Positions 52,135-60,557 of a DNA stretch of 64,000 nt are shown one piece after another. A model generated the notes under the pieces. That model worked only from the letters and a program-made list of their open reading frames with translations. It was not told the DNA's origin and made no database searches. The stretch is from Allobacillus halotolerans. Its GTDB lineage: Bacteria > Bacillota > Bacilli > Bacillales > Alkalibacillaceae. The stretch is from the NCBI RefSeq assembly GCF_028743495.1, contig NZ_CP117968.1; one strand, 5' to 3'. The translations under genes were made by a program, and so were the position numbers. The stretch's first letter is position 1; each line of letters opens with the position of its first letter.

Positions 52135-53013
52135 CTAATTTGAACGGTTGCCAAACACATCAATAAGCTGTAGAAGATATGGTTGATCAACATTAGAAGC
52201 TATATAGGCTTCCTTTGCTTTTTCCATATATTGGCTTTTTCGTTTTTTTGCCTCTTGTAAGCCGAGTAGTTTCGGATAGGTGCTCTTGTTTTTAGCTACA
52301 TCACTACCGATTGGCTTTCCTAGTTGTGTGGCATCGCCTTCAACATCCAATAGATCATCTTGAACTTGAAATATTAAACCTAAATAGTACCCAAAAGATT
52401 GCAATGATTCAATTTGTGGTGGTGTGGCCCCACCTAAATAGGCACCAACTTTAATCGCCGCTTGAATCAATGCTCCTGTTTTCTTATTATGAATGGTGGA
52501 TAATTCATACTCATCAATTTCTTCGTTTTCAGCTTTTAAATCCAAATATTGTCCACCGATCATGCCGTCAATGCCGCTTGCTTGGCTCAATTGTTGAATG
52601 ACATATATTTTTTCCTCGGCTTCCAGGTTCGGTGAAGAGGAAATCAATTGAAAGGCATACGTCAGTAGACCATCTCCAACTAATATTGCGGTGGCTTCAT
52701 CAAATTCTCGGTGCAAGGTAGGTTGCCCCCGACGTAAATCGTCATCATCCATCGCCGGTAAATCATCATGAATTAAAGAGTAGGTATGAATGAATTCCAA
52801 AGCAAGAGCTGGATGTGTTACTTTATCTATTGAATTCGAAAAGCCTTCATACGTCGACATCATTAGTATTGGGCGTAATCGCTTTCCTCCTGCTTTTATT
52901 GCATAGTCGAACGCTTTTTTCAAATGACCTGGTGCTTGAAGATCTCCAACCAATTCAATTAACTTGCTATCAATGAATTTTTGTTTATCCAAAATGAAAC
53001 GATCAATTTTCAC
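52135..53013 (-). CDS. ispA: Farnesyl diphosphate synthase (IspA-type polyprenyl synthase)
   Basis: 292 residues from the GTG at 53013, which has GGAGG nine bases upstream and overlaps the end of xseB; the longer frame is rejected. First aspartate-rich motif in IHDDLPAMDDDDLRRG, second in IFQVQDDLLDVEG. Lys and Arg of GGKRLRPIL bind diphosphate. It condenses isopentenyl and dimethylallyl diphosphates. Downstream, on the same strand, are OLE, oapA and dxs; dxs and ispA are functionally linked. Confidence 0.95.
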   Translation of the reverse strand: MKIDRFILDKQKFIDSKLIELVGDLQAPGHLKKAFDYAIKAGGKRLRPILMMSTYEGFSNSIDKVTHPALALEFIHTYSLIHDDLPAMDDDDLRRGQPTLHREFDEATAILVGDGLLTYAFQLISSSPNLEAEEKIYVIQQLSQASGIDGMIGGQYLDLKAENEEIDEYELSTIHNKKTGALIQAAIKVGAYLGGATPPQIESLQSFGYYLGLIFQVQDDLLDVEGDATQLGKPIGSDVAKNKSTYPKLLGLQEAKKRKSQYMEKAKEAYIASNVDQPYLLQLIDVFGNRSN

Positions 53014-53260
53014 CTGGTTCTTCCTCCATTGTATAATCTTCCGTTGCACCATTATCTTTCATGATTTGCGTCATTTCTTTTTCGACAGAAGTTAATTTTT
53101 GATTGCAGATTTTTGAAAGTTCCATACCTTTTTTATACAGCTCAATCGCTTTTTCCAATGGTACGTCACCCTCTTCCAATGCACGCACGATTTCTTCCAA
53201 TTGTTCCATCGCCTGCTCAAAGTTCAGTTCCTCGTTGGCCGTCTTTGTTTCTTCAGACAT
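53003..53260 (-). CDS. xseB: Exodeoxyribonuclease VII small subunit
   Basis: 85 residues (B. subtilis 84) from the ATG at 53260, with AAAGGA nine bases upstream. The family core is NFEQAMEQLEEIVRALEEGD then VPLEKAIELYKKGMEL, a helical hairpin. It joins XseA to form the single-strand exonuclease. Its start overlaps the xseA stop by eight bases, and its end overlaps ispA by 11 bases. Confidence 0.94.
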   Translation of the reverse strand: MSEETKTANEELNFEQAMEQLEEIVRALEEGDVPLEKAIELYKKGMELSKICNQKLTSVEKEMTQIMKDNGATEDYTMEEEPGEN

Positions 53261-54605
53261 CCGAATCATTCCTTTCGATTAATTGTTCCACTTTACAATC
53301 CATCATTCCATCCGATAAAGATACACGAACTTGGTCGCCGACGTTTACTTTTTCAGTTGTCTTTATAAGCTCTCCGGAAGATTGGTAAACGATCCCGTAG
53401 CCTCTTTTCATCGTTTCCAACGGACTTAAGATTGTCAGTTTTTCTAATTGATTAAAGAACTTAGTCGCTTTATGATCGAAAAGATTCGATGCAGACTTCA
53501 CGATTGATTGCGATAAATAATGTAGCTCGCTCTTCTTTTCCGCAACAAGGTGACGAGGTGAATGGCTGATCATCTGTTCTTTCCGACGTTCAAATTGTTG
53601 CTCTTTTCGATCTAGAAGTATCCGCATATTCCGATCTAATCCGGCGACGAGTCGATCAAAATCCTGTTCTTTCTGTTGTGTTAGTTGAACCGGATACTTA
53701 AAAGCGTAGGTGTTTTCCAATGATCTGAGTTGCTCTTTTTTTCGTTTGATTTCTGCGTTCAAGTGATAATTCAAACGGTTTTCCAGATGGGTTAATTGAT
53801 TATGTAATTCAAGCATGGATGGTACAGCGAGTTCTGCTGCAGCTGTCGGTGTAGGTGCTCGTAAATCTGAGACAAAATCGCTTATCGTAAAGTCCGTTTC
53901 ATGACCAACAGCTGAGATGATCGGAATCGATGATTTTGCGATCGCGCGTGCAACTTGCTCCTCATTGAAAGCCCAAAGCTCTTCAATAGAGCCTCCACCT
54001 CTACCAATAATCAACACATCAAATGACTCATCATTCGCTTTTTCAATTGCTTTTACAATCGATGGAGCGGCATCTCGTCCTTGGACATTGACGGGAAGTA
54101 ATGTTCGTTTGATAAACGGAAAGCGTCGTTCGATTGTTGTTAAAATATCACGAATAGCTGCCCCTGTAGGCGAAGTGATAATGCCGATATGCTTTGGAAA
54201 GGAAGGTATTTGTTTTTTGCGTTCTTCTTGGAATAAACCTTCTTGCGTTAGTTTTTTCTTTAATTCTTCATACGCTAAATAAAGTGAACCAATCCCATCA
54301 GGTTCCATCGCTTGTACATAAAGCTGGTACTGTCCCTGTGGTTCATAGAGATTCACTTCGCCCTTAACCAAAACTTTCATGCCATTCTCAGGTCGAAATT
54401 TCATAAACTTATTTTGAAATGAAAACATGACGGCAGAAATTCTTGAGTTTTGGTCTTTTAATGTAAAATACATATGACCACGTGAGTGGTGGTTGAAATT
54501 GGAGATCTCTGCTTGTAGCCATACATTCCTTAAATGTTTGTCTGTTTCAAGCTTTCTCTTTAAATATTTTGTTAAGGCAGTAACCGTCAAATATCGTTTA
54601 TCCAT
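53253..54605 (-). CDS. xseA: Exodeoxyribonuclease VII large subunit
   Basis: 450 residues (B. subtilis 448). N-terminal OB-fold (VWLQAEISNFNHHSRGHMYF), a central catalytic domain with IGIITSPTGAAIRDILTTI and IGRGGGSIEELWAFNEE, ISAVGHETDFTISDFVSDLR, and a C-terminal coiled coil. It degrades single-stranded DNA from both ends. Part of the nusB-folD-xseA-xseB-ispA run with small gaps. Confidence 0.96.
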   Translation of the reverse strand: MDKRYLTVTALTKYLKRKLETDKHLRNVWLQAEISNFNHHSRGHMYFTLKDQNSRISAVMFSFQNKFMKFRPENGMKVLVKGEVNLYEPQGQYQLYVQAMEPDGIGSLYLAYEELKKKLTQEGLFQEERKKQIPSFPKHIGIITSPTGAAIRDILTTIERRFPFIKRTLLPVNVQGRDAAPSIVKAIEKANDESFDVLIIGRGGGSIEELWAFNEEQVARAIAKSSIPIISAVGHETDFTISDFVSDLRAPTPTAAAELAVPSMLELHNQLTHLENRLNYHLNAEIKRKKEQLRSLENTYAFKYPVQLTQQKEQDFDRLVAGLDRNMRILLDRKEQQFERRKEQMISHSPRHLVAEKKSELHYLSQSIVKSASNLFDHKATKFFNQLEKLTILSPLETMKRGYGIVYQSSGELIKTTEKVNVGDQVRVSLSDGMMDCKVEQLIERNDSDV

Positions 54606-54634
54606 TTCTCTCCACCTTTTGACGCCAATAATTT

Positions 54635-55489
54635 TTAGTCTTGACTTATTTGTGTCTTTGCTGAAAGAACCGTATTATACAAAAGCATTGTGATCGTCAT
54701 CGGTCCGACACCTTTAGGAACAGGTGTTATAAAATCCGCTTTTTCTTTTACTTCTTCAAAAGCAACATCTCCAACCACCTTGCCTGATTCCAAATAAGTG
54801 TTTCCAACATCAACAATGACTGCTCCTTTTTTGATCATATCTTCGGTGATGGTATGTGCTTGACCAACCGCAACGATCAAAAGGTCAGCTTGCTTTGTGA
54901 TTTCTTTCAAGTTTTTCGTTTTTGAATGACAGAAAGTAACAGTTGCATCTTTATTTAATAATATTTGCCCAATCGGCTTTCCGACAATATTGCTTCGTCC
55001 GACAATGACTGCATGTTTACCTGCTACTTCCACTCCATAATAAGTAAGCATTTTTTCAATGCCTAGTGGAGTACAGGGAATAAACCCTGGTTGATTATTT
55101 GATAATCGACCTACATTAATGGGATGGAATCCATCTACGTCTTTTTCTGGCTTGATCGTTTCTAAGATTTTACGCTCGTCAATTTGTGGTGGAAGAGGAA
55201 GCTGGACCAGTATTCCATGGATACTTTCATCTTCATTGAATTCATTAATTTTTTTGATGAGTGTTTCTTCTTGTAGATCATCGGTGAATTCAACTATTTT
55301 CGAGTAGATCCCGATTTTTTCTGCTGCATTTCGCTTTATTCGCACATACGTTTTCGAAGCGTAATCATCGCCAACAATAATTACAGCCAAGCCTGGTTGT
55401 ATATTTTTTTTCGCCAAGTCTTCTACTTCATTCTTTAAGTCGGAACGCATTTTGTTGGCTAACTCAGTTCCGTACATAATTTTGGTCAT
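54635..55489 (-). CDS. folD: FolD, methylene-THF dehydrogenase/cyclohydrolase
   Basis: 284 residues from the ATG at 55489 (MTKIMYGTELA), the family length; AAGGGGGA lies upstream, and the 24-residue longer frame overlaps nusB. Signatures: YVRIKRNAAEKIGI with the catalytic Tyr and Lys, ILVQLPLPPQID, KDVDGFHPINVG, and NADP-binding VIVGRSNIVGKPIGQIL. It oxidises methylene-THF to formyl-THF. It lies 13 bases after nusB. Confidence 0.96.
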   Translation of the reverse strand: MTKIMYGTELANKMRSDLKNEVEDLAKKNIQPGLAVIIVGDDYASKTYVRIKRNAAEKIGIYSKIVEFTDDLQEETLIKKINEFNEDESIHGILVQLPLPPQIDERKILETIKPEKDVDGFHPINVGRLSNNQPGFIPCTPLGIEKMLTYYGVEVAGKHAVIVGRSNIVGKPIGQILLNKDATVTFCHSKTKNLKEITKQADLLIVAVGQAHTITEDMIKKGAVIVDVGNTYLESGKVVGDVAFEEVKEKADFITPVPKGVGPMTITMLLYNTVLSAKTQISQD

Positions 55490-55502
55490 TGTGCGTTCCC
55501 CC

Positions 55503-55886
55503 TTATTTTGTAGTGAATTTTGATAAAATACCGTTAATGAATTTTCCGGATTGCTCTTCATTAAAACGTTTCGCTATATCAACAGCTTCATTGATTGAAA
55601 CCTTAACAGGCACATCATCTATATACAAAATTTCATACACAGCAATTCGAAGTACTGTTTTTTCCACTGTGCCTATACGATTAAAAGACCATTTTTCTAA
55701 TTTTTCACTGATTGCCGCGTCGATTTTCTGTCGATATTTAAAGACCCCTTCGATCAGTTCATGAGCGTATGCATCCACTTCTTCCTCAATTGCTCGGAAT
55801 AAATCCTCATAATTCACTGTTTCGTTGATATCCAATTGATACAATGCTTGAAATGCTTTTTCTCTTGCGTGTTTTCTTGAAATCAT
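55503..55886 (-). CDS. nusB: NusB, transcription antitermination factor
   Basis: 127 residues (B. subtilis 131), all-helical, starting MISRKHAREKAFQALYQLD with the RNA-binding arginine-rich helix, and ending VSINEAVDIAKRFNEEQSGKFINGIL, a family hallmark. It binds boxA RNA with NusE for antitermination of rRNA operons. The gap to asp23 upstream holds a terminator, so this is likely the first gene of its own transcript. Confidence 0.95.
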   Translation of the reverse strand: MISRKHAREKAFQALYQLDINETVNYEDLFRAIEEEVDAYAHELIEGVFKYRQKIDAAISEKLEKWSFNRIGTVEKTVLRIAVYEILYIDDVPVKVSINEAVDIAKRFNEEQSGKFINGILSKFTTK

Positions 55887-56014
55887 ATATAAACTCCTTA
55901 ACTAACCACTTTTCACTTATTATTATATACATAATATCCTTCGTTAGTTTACCATGAAACATGAGAAATAAAAAAGAATATATTGAACAAGTTCATCTAG
56001 CAGCAGATGACAAT

Positions 56015-56058
56015 AAAAAAGCCTAACAACAGAAAGAACTCTTTCCATTGTTAGACTT
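56015..56058 (-). terminator. Terminator of the accB-accC-asp23 operon
   Basis: GTCTAACAATGGAAAG pairs with CTTTCTGTTGTTAGGC (a few wobble pairs) on the minus strand, followed by TTTTTT. It lies eight bases past the asp23 stop. Confidence 0.88.
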
Positions 56059-56065
56059 TTTACTT

Positions 56066-56455
56066 TTACGCTTTTTCTTCAGACTTATCTTCAATCTGAA
56101 TACCGACAACGTGAACATTGATTTCTAGAATCTCTAATGCAGTCATATTTCGTAATGTTGTCCGGATATTATCTTGTATTTTTTGTGCGACAGTTGGAAC
56201 AGATATCCCATAATCAAGAACGGTGAAGATATCAATTTTGATCCCTTCATTCTTCAATTCCACTTTAACGCCTTTTCCGTGTCTTTTCTTACCTAATTTT
56301 TCTGAAACATTCGATGCGATATTTCCACGCATATTCGCAACGCCACTGACGTCATTTGCAGCAATTCCTGCAATGACTTCAATTACTTCCGGTGCGATTT
56401 CTACACGTCCTAACGATTCGTCATCACTGACATTCAACAGTTGTTTATCATCCAT
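56066..56455 (-). CDS. Asp23/Gls24 family protein (YqhY-like)
   Basis: 129 residues with the Asp23 core: GRVEIAPEVIEVIAGIAAND then VSGVANM, VKVELKNEGIKIDIFTVLDYGISVPTVA. YqhY in B. subtilis is always linked to accB-accC and has been tied to control of acetyl-CoA carboxylase; the same link is seen here, 16 bases after accC. No membrane segment. Confidence 0.92.
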   Translation of the reverse strand: MDDKQLLNVSDDESLGRVEIAPEVIEVIAGIAANDVSGVANMRGNIASNVSEKLGKKRHGKGVKVELKNEGIKIDIFTVLDYGISVPTVAQKIQDNIRTTLRNMTALEILEINVHVVGIQIEDKSEEKA

Positions 56456-56471
56456 TAATGCTCACCTCTTT

Positions 56472-57833
56472 CTACTCTCCATCTTCTTCCATTACTTTAT
56501 AATTTTCAAGGAATTTCGTATTGAAATCACCTGAAACGAATACAGAGTGATTCATCATACGTTGATGAAAAGGAATTGTTGAGTGAATACCTTCAATCAT
56601 GAATTCATCTAAAGCACGCTTCATTTTATCAATAGCTTCTTGTCTTGTGGCACCATGTGTAATTAATTTCGCAATCATGGAATCATAATAAGGCGGTATC
56701 ATCCAACCGGAATAAGCAGCAGAATCCACGCGAACCCCAAAACCTCCTGGTGGCAGATACATTTCAATTCTTCCTGCAGAAGGCATGAAGTTTTTATATG
56801 GATCTTCGGCATTAATCCGACATTCAATTGACCAACCTTCGAATTGAATATCCTCTTGCTTGACCGATAATTCTTCACCACTGGATACACGAATCATTTC
56901 CTTAATTAAATCAATTCCAGTAACCATTTCTGTGACAGGATGCTCTACTTGAATCCGTGTATTCATTTCCATGAAATAATATGTTTGGTCTTCCAAGTCG
57001 TAAATAAACTCAACTGTTCCTGCGCCGATATAGTCAACTGCTTGAGCTGCACGTACTGCTGCCTGTCCCATATCGGCTCTTGTTTTTTCATTAATTGCTG
57101 GAGAAGGAGTTTCTTCAATCAACTTCTGCAATCGTCTTTGAACCGTACAATCCCTCTCTCCTAAGTGCACAGCATTCCCATGACCATCTGCCATGATTTG
57201 AATTTCGACGTGACGGAAATTTTCAATGTATTTTTCTAAATAAACACCCGGATTTCCGAAAGCTGTTTCTGCTTCATTTTGGGTAAGTCGAATCCCTTTT
57301 ATCAATTCTTCTTCATTTTTAGCGACTCGGATCCCTTTTCCGCCACCGCCAGCTGTCGCTTTAATGATGACAGGATAACCGATTTCATTAGCTACTTTTT
57401 TACCCTCTTCCACATCAGCGATAATACCTTCTGATCCAGGTACAATTGGGACGCCGGCGTCTTGCATCGTTTCTCGCGCAACATCTTTTGTCCCCATCTT
57501 AGAAATCGCTTCAGCACTCGGACCGATAAAGATGACGTTACATTCCTCACACATCTCTGCGAAATCAGCATTTTCAGCTAAGAAACCATATCCAGGATGA
57601 ATGGCATCACAATTCGTTAACTTCGCAACACTCATAATATTTGTCTTGTTCAAATAACTGTCTTTACTAGAGGTTGGTCCGATACAATAAGCTTCATCTG
57701 CCAGTTGAACATGCAATGACTCTTTATCGGCTTCAGAATATACAGCAACACTCTCAATGCCCATTTCTTTACAAGCTCGTATAATTCGCACGGCAATTTC
57801 ACCGCGGTTGGCAACTAGAATTCGTTCAATCAC
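56472..57833 (-). CDS. accC: Acetyl-CoA carboxylase biotin carboxylase subunit
   Basis: 453 residues (B. subtilis 450) from the GTG at 57833, with AAGGAGGG eight bases upstream; the longer frame overlaps accB. ATP-grasp motifs: VIIKATAGGGGKGIRVAKN, HVEIQIMADGHGNAVHLGER, YFMEMNTRIQVEHPVTE. It carboxylates biotin on AccB with ATP and bicarbonate. It might also serve the propionyl-CoA carboxyltransferase at 24-26 kb, which has no biotin carboxylase beside it. Confidence 0.96.
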   Translation of the reverse strand: MIERILVANRGEIAVRIIRACKEMGIESVAVYSEADKESLHVQLADEAYCIGPTSSKDSYLNKTNIMSVAKLTNCDAIHPGYGFLAENADFAEMCEECNVIFIGPSAEAISKMGTKDVARETMQDAGVPIVPGSEGIIADVEEGKKVANEIGYPVIIKATAGGGGKGIRVAKNEEELIKGIRLTQNEAETAFGNPGVYLEKYIENFRHVEIQIMADGHGNAVHLGERDCTVQRRLQKLIEETPSPAINEKTRADMGQAAVRAAQAVDYIGAGTVEFIYDLEDQTYYFMEMNTRIQVEHPVTEMVTGIDLIKEMIRVSSGEELSVKQEDIQFEGWSIECRINAEDPYKNFMPSAGRIEMYLPPGGFGVRVDSAAYSGWMIPPYYDSMIAKLITHGATRQEAIDKMKRALDEFMIEGIHSTIPFHQRMMNHSVFVSGDFNTKFLENYKVMEEDGE

Positions 57834-57846
57834 GGACAATCCCTCC

Positions 57847-58365
57847 TTACGCTTTTTTAATTCTAAACAACGGTTGTCCGTATTCAACCAACTCGCCGTC
57901 TTCAACTAATATTTCTACAATTTCTCCGTTTACTTCGGCTTCGATTTCATTAAATAGCTTCATTGCTTCTACAATGCATACAACAGAGTTACCTTCTACT
58001 CGATCCCCTGTTTTAACATATGGATCCTCATCTGGTGATGGGGAGGCATAAAATGTACCAACCATCGGTGAGGTAATTTCATGATCATAATCTGTAGGAG
58101 TATCTACTGCCTCTTCTTGTTTTTCTGCTGGTTTTTCAGCTGTTTTTTCTGGTTGGCTTGCCGCTTCAGGTTTCTCAGATGTTGATGCTGGAGCTGATTG
58201 TTCAGTTGGTTGCACTACTGAAGGTTGAGCGGTTGGAGCAGCCGGCGCTTCTCCTGTTCCTTTCTTTAAATGAACCTCAGCATTATCTGTTTCATACTTA
58301 AATTCTGTAATTGATGACTCGTCAATTAATTTGATCAGTTCGCGAATCTCTTGTACCTTTAGCAT
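57847..58365 (-). CDS. accB: Acetyl-CoA carboxylase biotin carrier protein
   Basis: 172 residues from the ATG at 58365 (MLKVQEIRELI), with AAGGAG upstream. N-terminal helix, a long linker rich in Ala, Pro, Glu and Gln (about 45-95), and the biotinyl domain with the modified Lys in VCIVEAMKLFNEIEA. It carries carboxybiotin between AccC and the carboxyltransferase. The accC gene follows after 13 bases. Confidence 0.95.
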   Translation of the reverse strand: MLKVQEIRELIKLIDESSITEFKYETDNAEVHLKKGTGEAPAAPTAQPSVVQPTEQSAPASTSEKPEAASQPEKTAEKPAEKQEEAVDTPTDYDHEITSPMVGTFYASPSPDEDPYVKTGDRVEGNSVVCIVEAMKLFNEIEAEVNGEIVEILVEDGELVEYGQPLFRIKKA

Positions 58366-58555
58366 ATCATTGGCACTCCTTTTCAATTTAATCATGCGTT
58401 AATGGTTTAATTGTACGATAAATGGCAATCAATGTTCAACTTAATTTTCACAACTATTTGCCAATAGCGAACAAAATCAAGCTCGCAGGTAAGTCAATTC
58501 AGCCTTTAGACTCATTCATTTTAAGAAGATGACATTACATCCATCAAGGCTTAAC

Positions 58556-58597
58556 AAAACAAAAACACCAACCAAGATTAATGATCCCGATTGGTGT
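58556..58597 (-). terminator. Terminator of the spoIIIA operon
   Basis: On the minus strand ACACCAATCGGGAT pairs, with several G-T pairs, to ATCTTGGTTGGTGT around CATTA, then TTTTTGTTTTG follows. It lies about 26 bases past the spoIIIAH stop. Confidence 0.85.
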
Positions 58598-58622
58598 ATA
58601 AATGAATGTATCAAATTCATAA

Positions 58623-59321
58623 TTAAGCTTGATCTTCTTGTTCTTGCTCTTGTTCTTCATCCTCTTGCGTATCATCCGATTGTTCATCATCACCGGATTC
58701 GTCTTGCTGTGACTGTTCATTATCACCAGATTCGTCTTGCTCTTGTTCATCACCGGATTCCTCTTGTTGACTGACTTCACCTTGATACTTTACTGAAACG
58801 TCCAACATACCAAATTCATCACGCGCCATTTGCATAATATGGTTGGCATCTGTTTTGGACAACTCATTGGCCATAACAGTAACATTTACATTTGTATCGT
58901 CTTTACGAACAAGGACATCTTCATAGTCTTTTTCTTGAATGATCATCTTTTCTAACAAAGATTCTTTTTGAGAAACGGTTTCAATGGAATAGATTTGGTC
59001 CATGGCGTCATTTTTTTCTTCACTAGTCGCTGTAGTGGAAGAAATGACTTCGGAGAGCTTTTCTTTCATTTCACTTCTAGCATCTTCCGTTTCGAGTCGG
59101 ATGGTTTGGAAATAATCACCTGTTGGTAGCTCAGATACGACGAAATTTCCACTTTCAGCATCGTCACCTTCTTCTTCATCTGAACGTTCTTCTTCTTTTT
59201 GGTCATCCTCTAAATCACTCATCGCTGCTTGGTCATCACCCGGAAGCATATAGTACACACTCAATACAATCAATAAACTCAACATTGTAATCAACCAGAC
59301 TGTTTGTTTCTTTAAAACCAT
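58623..59321 (-). CDS. spoIIIAH: SpoIIIAH with extended acidic C-terminal repeat tail
   Basis: 232 residues (B. subtilis 218). One N-terminal membrane span (about 8-25), an acidic linker (36-58), and the YscJ/FliF-like ring domain (about 95-181) with EEKNDAMDQIYSIETVSQKE. The last 50 residues (182-232) are almost all Glu, Asp, Gln, Ser and Gly, with three ESGD motifs at 188, 197 and 208. In B. subtilis the protein ends near the ring domain. SpoIIIAH binds SpoIIQ of the forespore and forms the channel between mother cell and forespore. It is last in the operon. Confidence 0.92.
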   Translation of the reverse strand: MVLKKQTVWLITMLSLLIVLSVYYMLPGDDQAAMSDLEDDQKEEERSDEEEGDDAESGNFVVSELPTGDYFQTIRLETEDARSEMKEKLSEVISSTTATSEEKNDAMDQIYSIETVSQKESLLEKMIIQEKDYEDVLVRKDDTNVNVTVMANELSKTDANHIMQMARDEFGMLDVSVKYQGEVSQQEESGDEQEQDESGDNEQSQQDESGDDEQSDDTQEDEEQEQEQEDQA

Positions 59322-59331
59322 TATATTCCTC

Positions 59332-59943
59332 CTAACTTTTTGGCATTACTGCTATTCGGTGCGTAGATACATCTAACAACCTTGAAACTGAATCGATTAC
59401 CATTTGCTTGACCTGAATTTGATCAACCCCCTCTGCAATGACTAACACCCCTCGAATCTCAGGGTTTCTTGTTTGAATCAACAATGGTTCTTCATTATTG
59501 TTTTTTCGAATTAGCACTGTTTGATCTTCGACGGTTTCGTCATCAACTGTGCGCGTACCACCATTCTGATCATCTTCATCGGTTTTTTGATAACTAGTTG
59601 TTTGGTTTTTTTCATAAATTTTTAAATCCGAAGCATTTAATTGAACGACAACTTGTACATCGGATACGCCTGCAAGAGCATTCAATGCTTCTGTCAACAT
59701 ATCTTCTGTTTCCTCTTGAATTTGAGTGATGTTCCGTTCATTTGTTTCTTTTTTGGCTTCATTCTTCAGAAATACTTCTTGCTTTTCTGTCATTGGTTGT
59801 TCATCCTCTTTCGAAGAATCTGAAAAGATATTTGAAACGAGAATGAACAAGATTCCAACTAGCCCAATTAGCAAAACGTATGATTTTTTAGTAGGTTTTT
59901 GACCTTTCTCGGATTCTGTTTGAAACCACTGTTTAAGACCCAT
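59332..59943 (-). CDS. spoIIIAG: SpoIIIAG
   Basis: 203 residues (B. subtilis 229) from the ATG at 59943 (MGLKQWFQTE), with AAGGAGGATGA upstream. One membrane span at about 21-41 (SYVLLIGLVGILFILVSNIF), then a ring-building domain related to secretion-system ring proteins with GVSDVQVVVQLNASD. It forms a large ring in the feeding-tube channel with SpoIIIAH. It lies ten bases from spoIIIAH and four from spoIIIAF. Confidence 0.92.
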   Translation of the reverse strand: MGLKQWFQTESEKGQKPTKKSYVLLIGLVGILFILVSNIFSDSSKEDEQPMTEKQEVFLKNEAKKETNERNITQIQEETEDMLTEALNALAGVSDVQVVVQLNASDLKIYEKNQTTSYQKTDEDDQNGGTRTVDDETVEDQTVLIRKNNNEEPLLIQTRNPEIRGVLVIAEGVDQIQVKQMVIDSVSRLLDVSTHRIAVMPKS

Positions 59944-59947
59944 CGGA

Positions 59948-60544
59948 TCATCCTCCTTCCCATTCAATTTCAACTGCCTGAAGAGGAAGATCTAATAATG
60001 AAGAAATCGACTGTGCGATTTCTATATCACGATCTCTCCGGTCTGTATGGTTACTAGCAGGGATTGATACATCTTCAATTGGTTCGACTAATTCTTGCTT
60101 ATTTTCTGCAAGTCTGAATGTAACCTCGTCCATTTGAGGTTCTTCTTCGGTTGCGCTTTCTTTCATCTGGATAGAAATGTCTTGAACACTTACGCCATAT
60201 GTAGCCATCAACTCCTCACCTACCGTGTTTTCTACTTGTTTTTCTAGCTGTTCTAATATATATGCATCAGTGGAGGCTTGTATTTCTATTTTTTTATCAG
60301 AAATCTCTTTTTCTATAACTTTTTCTCCTTGTAAGAATTCCTCCAACTGTATTTGCGAAATGATTTGATCAGGTTCCACTTGGAAAATCATTTTCAATGG
60401 ATGAAGAAATAATAGAAACACAATTAATCCAAATACGAGCTTAATTACTTTTTCATGTGAATTTTTCGGTATCAATAAGGAGACAATTGTCGCCAAGAAA
60501 ATAAATAAGACGATTTGCGAAACCCAGTTCATTAAAAATGACAT
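59948..60544 (-). CDS. spoIIIAF: SpoIIIAF
   Basis: 198 residues (B. subtilis 206) from the ATG at 60544 (MSFLMNWVSQ), with AAGGAGG eight bases upstream. Two membrane spans at the N-terminus (ILFIFLATIVSLLIP and LVFGLIVFLLFLHPL) then a soluble ring-type domain. Member of the SpoIIIA-SpoIIQ channel. Its end overlaps the Shine-Dalgarno of spoIIIAG. Confidence 0.9.
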   Translation of the reverse strand: MSFLMNWVSQIVLFIFLATIVSLLIPKNSHEKVIKLVFGLIVFLLFLHPLKMIFQVEPDQIISQIQLEEFLQGEKVIEKEISDKKIEIQASTDAYILEQLEKQVENTVGEELMATYGVSVQDISIQMKESATEEEPQMDEVTFRLAENKQELVEPIEDVSIPASNHTDRRDRDIEIAQSISSLLDLPLQAVEIEWEGG

Positions 60545-60557
60545 TGGAGACACCTCC

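Noticed and set aside
51801..52143. Open frames of 61-68 codons on both strands inside the OLE region
   Set aside because: They overlap one another, lack good ribosome binding sites and recognisable families, and the sequence is explained by the structured OLE RNA.
53917..54282. 121-codon open frame antisense to xseA
   Set aside because: It lies fully inside a well conserved gene, has no Shine-Dalgarno and no family resemblance; the same holds for other antisense frames inside bkdAA, lpdV, xerD and spoIIIAE.
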